Shown here piece by piece: positions 38,501 through 46,977 of a DNA stretch of 64,000 bases; within the stretch, counting starts at the first letter, position 1, and each line of letters begins with the position of its first letter. A model generated the notes under the pieces. That model searched no databases, was not told the origin of the DNA, and was given only the letters and a program-made list of their open reading frames with translations. Source of the stretch: Histomonas meleagridis (lineage: Eukaryota > Parabasalia > Tritrichomonadida > Dientamoebidae); contig WSYJ01000164.1 in the NCBI GenBank assembly GCA_020186115.1, positions 310,001 to 374,000 on the forward strand. The letters run 5' to 3'. The translations under genes and the position numbers were made by a program.

Positions 38501-40496
38501 CTCTTCTTGAATCCTTAGTAAATGATGCTAAAAACTCAAGTGGCTTTTTTAATTCATCTTCATTTTGTGAATATATTGATATAAATGATCCATATCTAAA
38601 TATTAAATATTTGATTTCTAATAGATCATTAGTTTTCTTTAATCTCTTCTCAACTGCTGTAATTAATTTTTCTTGAATTTCTCGTTTCGCATGTAAGAAA
38701 TATGATGAATAAATTTTCCCTAAAAAATTACAATGCATTATTGTAGAATCAGATAAATAAGTTAAAAGTAATGGTAATAATACATCGAAAATCGATTCTT
38801 CAGCATTTGAAAAAAAGACTTCGAAACCCATTTGATATATATTATAAAATGATAAATCAACAGTTGCGAATTTATCATTTAATGAAGGATATGAACGTCC
38901 TGCATCGAAAAATGCAGTAACATATTTAATTGCCAAGTTTTTTAAGTCGATATGTTTTAATTCATTTGGTAATGTTTTAGAATCGAATGAAAACACAGAA
39001 AATAATGCAAAGAAAAATGATGCAATTGGTGTTTGTAACTCAGGGAAATAAAATATAGTTACAGCTAATTCGAATATTTGTTCGAAATATTGTACAAATT
39101 GTGGGAACTCTTGTAACCTAATTATTACAGCAGTCATTACATACCACCCTTGTTTAGCTATCGATTCAGCATCTGTTAAAGATATCCATTGTAAAGCTAA
39201 CTCGAAATATCGTGGAATTGTTGTGGAATCAATTTCATTTACTGTTCGTACAAATTCAACTAATGGTAATGATCGTGATGACCCATAAAAACATAATGAT
39301 ATAAAATGACAATCAACTATAGGCTTTAAAATTAAATGGATTTCTTCTTCTGTAGGATATGAATCATTTGGAAATAAACTATCTTCATATGAAAATTCAC
39401 GTATATATTTCTTGAGGGAATTAACTAATGCTTCTAAAAAATCAATGATGTTTGAGTCATATAATGATGATGGCTTAGAAATGCCTTTCATTCGAATGAT
39501 CTTAAATATAGAGGTAAATTGTTCAATGGCTTTAGAACGTGTTTTAGGTGAAAGCATTAATAAGATTAAACATTGAGCTAGCCGAACAATTAATGTGTCT
39601 TGATTTGAATTACCTTCTAATAATTCAAACGTTTTCTCTGATAATGATAAATCTGTGTTGATATTATCAAGAAAAATATAATTAAATGTATGCATAACAT
39701 TAGGTAAAACAAAATTATAATCTTCATTAAAATTGTTTTCGATGACTTTTTGCAAAAGTGCCAGGAGACCGTTTATTACAGGCGTGGATGAAAAATCTGT
39801 AAACATTGTGTTAAAAAGAGGAATGAGCTTGGTTACATCAAATTGGACAGATGGAAAGAATCGTGCAAAGATAGTAAGTTGTGTTTTATAGTTATATCCA
39901 TATGTGGATATTTTTGGAAGCATAAAATCAATGATCTCATCAACTGAATCTTTTGTAAAGTATTTGGAAATGTAGTACGTGTACTCTAAAACTTCAATTG
40001 AAGAACCATCTTTTAAAACTAATGGTGTTATTTCTGATTCAAAATATAAAAAGTTAACAAAATCATACATCTTTTTCCATGATAATGTTAAACCTGGAAT
40101 AGGTCTTTGTAAACTACAAAAAATTGATTGCATAACAGTAAAACATGCAATTTGTGTTATGTAATCTTTAACGGGAAAAGTGGTGCCAATTTCGAATAAC
40201 AATTCAATAACTGGTTTTCGAAGCTCTTCGGGATATTTTAATTGTTTTGGAAATGTTGATTCAATTTCTCTTAATAATTTGTAAATGGTTACAAAATCAT
40301 TATCATTAAAAGCTTTTTTTGTTTCTTTTAAGAACCAAGACCACATATCAAATGCCTTTTCATCCTTCACTGCATAAGGAGGAGGGAGGTATGATAATGG
40401 GCTTTGGCTCCTCATGGATTGATGAGCTTCCATTTGAAATCCGTTCAAACAAACTCCGTTCAAAAAATTGTATATAATACGTTTATTTTCATTCAT
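35592..40496 (-). CDS. PSME4: Proteasome activator PA200/Blm10
   Basis: The protein has 1634 residues from the ATG at 40496, or about 1613 from the second Met; both fit. The N-terminal part carries PA200-like blocks (SYLPPPYAV, SWFLKETKKAF, LTLSWKKMYDFVNFLYF corresponding to the LPWRPLYEL region). The rest is a long HEAT-like solenoid of the right length for Blm10/PA200 (1800-2100 in yeast and man, slightly shorter here). The end, LLVSPSYIS, aligns with the LLVSPCYYA end of animal PA200. Blm10/PA200 caps the 20S proteasome and opens its gate through the C-terminal Hb-Y-X; here the penultimate Tyr is Ile. It is divergent from the HAD gene. Confidence 0.88.
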   Translation of the reverse strand: MNENKRIIYNFLNGVCLNGFQMEAHQSMRSQSPLSYLPPPYAVKDEKAFDMWSWFLKETKKAFNDNDFVTIYKLLREIESTFPKQLKYPEELRKPVIELLFEIGTTFPVKDYITQIACFTVMQSIFCSLQRPIPGLTLSWKKMYDFVNFLYFESEITPLVLKDGSSIEVLEYTYYISKYFTKDSVDEIIDFMLPKISTYGYNYKTQLTIFARFFPSVQFDVTKLIPLFNTMFTDFSSTPVINGLLALLQKVIENNFNEDYNFVLPNVMHTFNYIFLDNINTDLSLSEKTFELLEGNSNQDTLIVRLAQCLILLMLSPKTRSKAIEQFTSIFKIIRMKGISKPSSLYDSNIIDFLEALVNSLKKYIREFSYEDSLFPNDSYPTEEEIHLILKPIVDCHFISLCFYGSSRSLPLVEFVRTVNEIDSTTIPRYFELALQWISLTDAESIAKQGWYVMTAVIIRLQEFPQFVQYFEQIFELAVTIFYFPELQTPIASFFFALFSVFSFDSKTLPNELKHIDLKNLAIKYVTAFFDAGRSYPSLNDKFATVDLSFYNIYQMGFEVFFSNAEESIFDVLLPLLLTYLSDSTIMHCNFLGKIYSSYFLHAKREIQEKLITAVEKRLKKTNDLLEIKYLIFRYGSFISIYSQNEDELKKPLEFLASFTKDSRRDIRKAAWESITNSLSPFSTTKVNVIPLVNNPKLLKDYKYEFYQHPTAANFYSLYLFYPILDKLLTSNDSKEIIETLKESTKALSGVLMCIPYVSDGDITTIPILYQKSPYFIKELIQERNEFKDKTCEVILRLMNDFPDNQIILRKSMCLANYFFSSLPKIFEVNKFSKLFIQSLFGVSPVRKGYNRFELIFKFSHYMKVRRFQCFIPVTENIKKLVKKIFQLGFSAYHSLRTEACIFTNKVINEYQPIIIECLKETMPKLMSISIDELNDFITYHGIFNLIYQRDEMICQILYHLCSHFDVDEQETFENLRTFVSSAVECSFPCGIPKEHSKHWEDLLQKIIKLIKDESFTHRTMHMSVVYIVAASLKHLINIPQELIDYLIEQVQSEEEIISSEANAALCVIIKRKQKSTKTKKKITKDIKVNELPSLLIDDKHDEQLKELTVPEIISTIQNEGNNFIYDENIEIFDLPSNGYFKYSNEIDITHEEFWTNCPTLLTSLPLILKSWIISTDEVDAYSDSSHRIFWKLIAQIIGPISLQYLSPYYHKLFEEQLTESIAIVLSDFMQGYLMSLSYWNSNDSLYFQNDFLIPFLIISYQSTKTVDAVCLPSLHILTGINIQRLKPTITFFYKNAESLPNGNLIRKQIFNLFSEISFLQYSLFFNTIDMAINTFIIPYFKNITNYNFTGIIDIITFYILIIESTCLPLNSPMYCKEMEIKRNNLISLGNLLFKAKETQKTSQQIFATILSLLTNSSFLVIESFLPLIYENFNLVINSLNSADITTEDFLGNSFYFFLVSPFFECKTNHAINLIELSVGILDTLSVPMQLKLLRYLREMIQLILHALSKEELKKLYKIFADLANNVKNENVLYQVILPLGLILKVIPLNKEKMSVMEAAAILRKATLFDEVDPCVIKAFEIFALEIETKPRSRTSFLQNIVQTFWRLNSGHMLPNVENALEKYRLLVSPSYIS

Positions 40497-40580
40497 TAAT
40501 TTGGGGTGCCCCTATTTGACTTAACAAAGAAAAACGTTAAGTCATTTCATTTTTTATTCAAAATTTTCTGTCAACCCCAA
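40497..40580. promoter_or_regulatory. 84-bp divergent promoter with GGGGTGCCCC
   Basis: The leader between PA200 (minus) and the HAD hydrolase (plus) contains GGGGTGCCCC at 40503-40512, followed by TATTTG, closely matching the element before the BET gene (GGGGTGCCCC then GATTTG). A bidirectional element is inferred. Confidence 0.45.
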
Positions 40581-41255
40581 ATGAAAAAGGCAAAGGCAAT
40601 CATTTTTGATTTCAATGGAACTTTGTTCTGGGACACGGAAATGCATTCTGAAGCATGGATAAAATTTTCTACAACAATCAGAGATAAACCTCTTTCAAAT
40701 GAAGAAATGAAATTATTAATTGGAAAAAATAACAAAACAACATTAGAATATATAAAAGGATCACCTGTCACAAAAGAAGAACTGAAGAATTGGTCAGATC
40801 AAAAAGAAACATGTTATCGTGAAATTTGTTTAAACGATAAAAAGAATCTTCATTTAGCACCAGGGGCAGAAGAACTGCTTGAATATCTTAAACAAAATGA
40901 TATCCCCAGAGCAATTGCTTCAATGGCTGGTGAAGATAATATGAAATTTTACCAAGAAGTATTTAATTTAACAAAATGGTTTCCTCCTGAAAACATAATA
41001 TATGATACTGGTGATATCCCAGGAAAGCCTGACCCAGCAATATATCTCAAGGCTATACATACTTTAGGTGTTGCACCTGAAGATTGTGTAATTGTTGAAG
41101 ATTCTGCAAATGGCATTGAAGCTGCGCATAGATCAGGCGCATCTGTGGTCTTTGCTATTGGTCCTAAAGAAAAACATGAAGAACTTACCAAACTTCCAGG
41201 TGTCACAAAAGCAATTTCCAATTTTACTGAAATTGACCATTCAATATTCCATTGA
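40581..41255 (+). CDS. HAD-superfamily hydrolase (beta-phosphoglucomutase-like)
   Basis: The 224-residue protein starts at MKKAKAIIFDFNGTL; codons further upstream begin with GTG. It shows HAD motif I (DFNGTLFWDTE), a helical cap, motif II Ser in IASMAGEDN, motif III Lys in GKPDPAIYLKAI and motif IV VIVEDSANGIEAA. The second Asp of the usual DxDG(T/V) is Asn, as in a subgroup of bacterial-like proteins; in true phosphatases and mutases that Asp is the general acid/base, so activity may differ. Substrate is unknown; sugar phosphates are typical of this branch. It ends TGA-TAA. Confidence 0.87.
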   Translation: MKKAKAIIFDFNGTLFWDTEMHSEAWIKFSTTIRDKPLSNEEMKLLIGKNNKTTLEYIKGSPVTKEELKNWSDQKETCYREICLNDKKNLHLAPGAEELLEYLKQNDIPRAIASMAGEDNMKFYQEVFNLTKWFPPENIIYDTGDIPGKPDPAIYLKAIHTLGVAPEDCVIVEDSANGIEAAHRSGASVVFAIGPKEKHEELTKLPGVTKAISNFTEIDHSIFH

Positions 41256-41644
41256 TAAATATGAAATAAAAGAAACTTGTTTTTAATGTAATCAAAAATA
41301 ATTTAATTTTGTTAAATTAATTATGCACATTTTAAAATTTCATTCTTTCCTGCTTTTGCTTCATTATATTTATTTATTCTATTCTTATCGAATGAAAGTT
41401 CAATTTTTGAAATTCATTAATGATAAACCATTTTTTTTTCTTCTTCAAAATCGCTTTCTTTATTATTTTTTCTTCAAAAAAAGTTATCTTTTCGTTGTGC
41501 AGTACTAAATTTTTTTTTGTAATAGAAAATCAATAAATAATAAACATGATGGTGGTGATTAATTGATTTGTTTTTTGAAAAACAATTAGTTACTTTTTTA
41601 TCGGTGCACAGAAATATTGTGAACGTCAGTTTTTATATAGTTTT

Positions 41645-43054
41645 ATGCCTGGAACAAGTCGAAGCAAGAAGACTATTAGAACTCAAAACAACTTAAAAAG
41701 TAAAAATAGACACCTAGAGAAAAGAGATCATGAAGAACCCAATAGCCAACACTTTAACTTCAATTTGCTTATTGAGCTTGAGAGAATTATCATTAATTTA
41801 AATGAAGGAAATATTGAATCGTCAATCGAACAAACACTTAATTTATTTGACGAGAAGTTTCCATGCACGTTTAATTCTGTAACGAGCAATTTAGTTTATT
41901 CTTCATTTTATTCACAAAAGAATACAACTGATATTTTTTTAAAATATTTAGAAACACTTCAAACAAAACAAGAAGAAATTAAAATAATCTTACCAAAAAT
42001 CATTTCAGTTTTTACTCGTTATATTCGTAATATCAAATCACAAGAAGCATATTATTTAATTGAGAAAATGATAGAACGAAATTTAATTGATTCGAATATT
42101 ACAAAGGGTATACAAACAAAATATTTTGAACATTATAAAAATGGCATGCAAAATTTGAATATACAGTCCTCGTGGAGTTTTCATTCATTTTATAATGATC
42201 CAATAGAAAATAACTTTTTCAAGAATTATAATAAACTTTCAAAGAATAATTGGGAACTTCATAAGCAATTAATTAACGAAGGAGTTAATCCAAATGAAAT
42301 TGCAAAAATAATTCGAAAAGATGAAATCGAAAAACTTCAAGAAAAAACATCACAAAATGATTTTGATTTTAATCAAAAAATTGAACCATCACTTTATGAA
42401 AGATGTTCTTTTGTTAATCAAAGAGATGTTTCATTAATTGATTATGCAGCTTTCTTTGGATCTATTAAATGTTTTAAATATTTGCTTATGAATGGTGCAA
42501 ATGTGGAAAATACAGGTAAATATGCAGTTGCAGGTGGAAATGTTGAAATTGTTCATTTGTGTGAACAAAATCATTCATCATTTGAAGATGCATATAAAAC
42601 AGCAATTGAATTTCATCAAATTGATTTATTCAAATATATTTATGAGAATAAATTAGAAGAAATGTCAAAAAATTTAACTGATTTAGGATGTTTATGCGTT
42701 GACTATGGAAATTATGAAATTCTTTTGTTTTTGGAAGAAGAAGGAATGGAAATCAATAGAGATATTTTTCAAGTTTCAGCAAAAATCGGAAACTTATATC
42801 TCGTGATGCATTTTCTTCAAAAGGTAGAAATTCCAAATGATATTTTATTTGCATGTTTCGAATCAAAAAACATCGAACTTGTTAATTTTGTTATGGAACA
42901 AAAAGGAATTGATATTAATGCTAAAGATATTTATTTGTTTTATTTAAAATTTATTTTAATAATTTTTTATTTCAAAATAATATTTGGAAATTATTTATAT
43001 TATTTTATACAGCACTTATTAAAGCATCTGAAAATGGATACACTGAAATTGTAG
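41645..43054 (+). CDS. Trichomonad DUF3447-type ankyrin-repeat protein (first, uninterrupted part)
   Basis: The frame codes for 469 residues. The first 200 are the helical N-terminal domain typical of large trichomonad ankyrin families, followed by the family block NWELHKQLINEGVNPNEIAK and SLYERCSFVNQRDVSLIDYAAFFGSIKCFKYLL. Ankyrin-like repeats follow. After the repeat ending GIDINAKDI (about 42930) the frame runs into an AT-rich spacer and its last 40 codons are out of phase with the ankyrin repeat that follows at 43010. The real protein therefore probably ends near 42930 or continues into the downstream array by an unknown route. Ankyrin repeats mediate protein binding; the partner is unknown. 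Confidence 0.8.
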   Translation: MPGTSRSKKTIRTQNNLKSKNRHLEKRDHEEPNSQHFNFNLLIELERIIINLNEGNIESSIEQTLNLFDEKFPCTFNSVTSNLVYSSFYSQKNTTDIFLKYLETLQTKQEEIKIILPKIISVFTRYIRNIKSQEAYYLIEKMIERNLIDSNITKGIQTKYFEHYKNGMQNLNIQSSWSFHSFYNDPIENNFFKNYNKLSKNNWELHKQLINEGVNPNEIAKIIRKDEIEKLQEKTSQNDFDFNQKIEPSLYERCSFVNQRDVSLIDYAAFFGSIKCFKYLLMNGANVENTGKYAVAGGNVEIVHLCEQNHSSFEDAYKTAIEFHQIDLFKYIYENKLEEMSKNLTDLGCLCVDYGNYEILLFLEEEGMEINRDIFQVSAKIGNLYLVMHFLQKVEIPNDILFACFESKNIELVNFVMEQKGIDINAKDIYLFYLKFILIIFYFKIIFGNYLYYFIQHLLKHLKMDTLKL

Positions 43055-46000
43055 AATTAATTTGTAAGAAATCAAATCAAATCGAAGAACTTATAAGTGC
43101 AACAGAAAATGGTAAAACAAAGAAAGTTATATCACTTATTCAAAAAGGAATGGATATTAATGTTAAAGATATTTCTTTGGCTTATTTGCATTTGATTTTT
43201 TTAATATGATATTTTAAAATAATATTTGGAAATTATTCAAATTATGTAATACACCACTGATTTGGGCAATTAAAAATAATAAAATAAAAACGGTTCAAAC
43301 TCTTCTTAAACAAAAAGGAATTGATATTAATGATAAATATATTTATTTGTCTTATTTAAAAATTATTTTAATAATTTTGCATTTCAAAATAACATTTGGA
43401 AATTATTTAAATTATTTAAAACAGCATTTATGTATGCATCTTCAAAAGGTCATTTAGAAATCGTTGAATTACTTCTTAAACAAGAAGGAATTGATATTAA
43501 TGCTAAAGACATTTATTTGTTTTAATTAATATTTATTTTAATAATTTGGTATTTCAATACAACATTTGGAAATTATTTAAATTATTTAAAACAGCACTTA
43601 TATATGCATCTTCAAAAGGTCATTTAGAAATCGTTGAATTACTTCTTAAACAAGAAGGAATTGATATTAATGCTAAAGACATTTATTTATTTTAATAATT
43701 TGGTATTTCAAAATAACATTTGGAAATTATTTAAATTATTTAAAACAGCACTTATGTGGGCATCTGAAAATGGAAATATTGAAACAGTTGATTTGCTTCT
43801 TGAACAAAAAGGAATTGATATTAATGCTAAAGACATTTATTTGTTTTATTTAAAATTTATTTAAATAATTTAACATTTCAAAATAATATTTGAAAAAAAT
43901 TTAAATTATTTAAAACAGCACTTATGTATGCATCTGAAAATGGTCATGCAGAAATAGTCGATTTACTTCTTGAACAAGAAGAAATTGATATTAATGCTAG
44001 AGATATTAATTTATCATATTTTGGGAATATTTTAATAATTTCGTAATTCAAAATAATATTTCGAAATTATTCAAATTATTTAATACAGCACTTATATGGG
44101 CAAGTAAAAAAGGTCACGTTGGAGTAATCAAATTACTTCTTGAACAAAAAGGAATTGAGATTAATGCTAAAGATATTGATTTGTTTTAAATTATTTTTAT
44201 TTTAATAATTTTATATTTCAATATGATAATTGGAGATTGTTTAAGTCATTTAATACAGCACTTATAGAAGCAACTAGAAATGGTCATACAGAAGTTGTTA
44301 AATTACTTCTTAAACCGAAAAGATTTCTTCATATTGATATAAATCATAAAAACATTGTTATCTTTTATTTAAAGTTTGTTTTATTTTTATAAAATTTGAT
44401 AATATTATTTGAAAATTATTTAAATTATTTATGAGAGCACTTGACATAGCATTTGACAATGGTTATACAGATATAATTAAATTGCTTCTTGAACAAAAAG
44501 GAAGTAATGTATATAGTAAACACATTTATTATAATAATTTGACATTTCAATATAATAATTTTAAATTATTTAAATTATTTAACACAGCACTTATACGTTC
44601 AGCTCAAAAAGGTTACACAGAAATCGTTAAATTGCTTCTTGAACAAGATGAAAGTGATGCTAATAACGAATACATTTATTATAATAATTTGACATTTCAA
44701 TATAATAATTTTAAATTATTTAAATTATTTAACACAGCACTTATAAATGCAGCTCAAAAAGGTTATACAGAAATCGTTAAATTGCTTCTTGAAAAAGATG
44801 GAAGTGATGTTAATAACGAATACATTTATTATAATAATTTGACATTTCAAAATAATAATTTTAAATTATTTAAATTATTTAATAAAGTACTTAATATAGC
44901 ATTTGACAATGGTTATATAGATATAATTAAATTGCTTCTTGAAAATATAGGAAGTGATGTTAATAACACATATATTTATTATAATAATTTGACATTTCAA
45001 TATAATAATTTTAAATTATTTAAATTATTTAGTAAGGCACTTGATAAAGCATTTGAAAATGGATACATAGACATAGTTAAATTACTTCTTGAACAAGAAG
45101 GGGTTAAAGTTAACACGAAAAATATTTATTTATTTTATTTAATGTTTATTTTAATAGTTTACTATTTCAAAATAATATATGGAAATTATTCAAAATATTT
45201 GGAACATCATTTATTATAGCATCCGAAAATGGTAGTATAGGAAGAATTTTATCACTTCTTATGTCTAAGGGAATTGATGTCAGTACGAAAGGTATTTATT
45301 TGTTTTATTTAGTATTTATTTTAATAATTTGATATTTTAAAATAATATATGGAAATTATTCAAATTATTTGGAACAGCACTTATTTTAGCATCCAAAAAT
45401 GGTCACACAGAAATAGTTAAATATCTTCTTAAACAGGAAGAATTTGATGTTAATGCGCGAGATATTTGTTTGTTTTATTTAAAATATATTTTAATAATTT
45501 TATATTTCAAAATAATAATTTTAAATTATATAAATTATTTAGTATAGCACTTGATATGGCATTTGAAAATGGTCATACAGATATAGTTAAATTGCTTCTT
45601 GAACAAGAAGGGGTTAAAATTCACATTAAAGTTGTTTGTTTTGACATTTCAATATTTAAAAATAATATATAAAAATTATTTAAATAATTAGAAGCAGCAC
45701 TTTTCCAAGCAGCTTCAAATGGTAACATAGAAAGAGTTAAATTACTTCTTGAAGAAGGAGTTGATGTTAATGCTAAAAGTATTTATTTGTTTTATTTTAT
45801 ATTTGAAAATAATATTTGGAAATTATTTAAATTATTTGGAACAGCACTTATGAAAGCATCTGAAAATGGTCACACAGAATTAGTCAAATTACTTCTTGAA
45901 CAAAAAGGAATTGATATTAATGCTAAAAGTATTTATTTGTTTTATTTATTGATTTAAATAATTTTCTATTTCAAAATAATATTTGGAAATTATTTAAATT

Positions 46001-46241
46001 ATTTTGGACAGCACTTATGTTGGCATCTCAAAATGGTCACACAGAAATTGTTAAATTACTTCTTGAACAAGAAGGAATTGATGTTTATGCCGAACACATT
46101 TGTTATAATAATTTCATACTTCAAAATATTATTTGGAAATTATTTGAATTATTTAGGACAGCATTTAGTATTGCAAATAAAAATGATTACAATGAAATTG
46201 TTGACTTAATTAAGGAAAAATCATCAAATAAAAAGAAATGA
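42935..46241 (+). repeat. Array of about 20 ankyrin cores separated by AT-rich spacers of 77 or 57 nt
   Basis: About twenty ankyrin cores (mostly 31 codons, typically TALxxASxxGHxEIVKLLLEQ...DINAKDI) follow in order with no stop or frameshift inside any core. Between them are AT-rich spacers. Counted from the codon after the core's last Ile to the ACA of the next core, eleven are 77 nt, seven are 57 nt, and one each is 61 and 74 nt. The 77-nt type shifts the frame by two; the 57-nt type keeps it and is often open, reading like NNLTFQYNNFKLFKLF. The last core ends KEKSSNKKK and TGA at 46241. GT and AG ends are not shared by all spacers. The longest open piece is 44431-45219. Either an expressed gene with unusual processing or a decaying array. 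Confidence 0.7.
44520..45060 (+). repeat. 150-bp tandem ankyrin units
   Basis: Within the array, four successive units are 150 bp long (93-nt core plus 57-nt spacer) and nearly identical in the spacer. This marks recent tandem duplication that kept one reading frame. Confidence 0.75.
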
Positions 46242-46977
46242 TATCCAACTTTTTGCTTGCATAAATAATTTATTCATAATAAACATAAAAACATATTTAA
46301 TTTTATTTAATTAACTATTCAATATTCATTCAGTGTTTTAAATTTATATGATTTTTTTTGAATTAGTAAGTTAGCATAATATAAATCACCACTTTTGTTA
46401 AACTTTCATGTATTAAAAAATTATATTTAAAAAAAAAATTAAACGATTTCATAATGCTTCATACTTGAAAAAAATATACTGATCAAGAAACTGAGATTGA
46501 TTTACGGATCTTACGCCACTTTGATCCACATTTATACTTTTCATTCGAAATTAAAAAAACAAAAAAATATACCATCAAAATCTCGAACCTTAGCTGTTTG
46601 ATTGGGGTGCCCTAATATTTGGTATTGTGTAAGTTCAAAAGAAGTAATTTAAATGCTCAACTTAAGATAAACAAACAAATGATATGCCATATTTGAAAAA
46701 ACATTATAAATAATCAAATAATAAAATATTTTATTGAATATCTCTAAAGTTTTGTGTTAAAAAACACTTTGGTAGAGAAATATAAGTGTGTAAAACTTTA
46801 AATTTCAGTTTCTATATTTCCTCAAAATATATTTTCCAATTTAATAATTCATTTGTGTTGTGAGTGTAACAACATTACAGTGTTCTATTTTTTATGTATA
46901 AAAATTTCAAATTAATTTTATTTGTAACATAACATTAGCTTTTGATAAATGTCTACATTTCGATTATATCTGTCAAT
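46242..46977. other. Intergenic with GGGGTGCCC element
   Basis: AT-rich spacer between the ankyrin array (plus) and the BspA-like pseudogene (minus). It contains ATTGGGGTGCCCTAATATTTG from 46601, a near copy of the leader elements at 4565 and 40503 but with no gene start close by. Nothing else is recognised. Confidence 0.5.

Noticed and set aside
40506-40580. 25-residue N-terminal extension of the HAD protein
   Set aside because: It begins at GTG inside the GGGGTGCCCC element; the HAD fold starts right after the ATG at 40581.
42935-46200. Ankyrin spacers as normal GT-AG introns
   Set aside because: The 57-nt spacers contain no GT near the 5' end, two spacers lack AG at the 3' end, and removal of GT...ACAG from the 77-nt type does not restore the frame.
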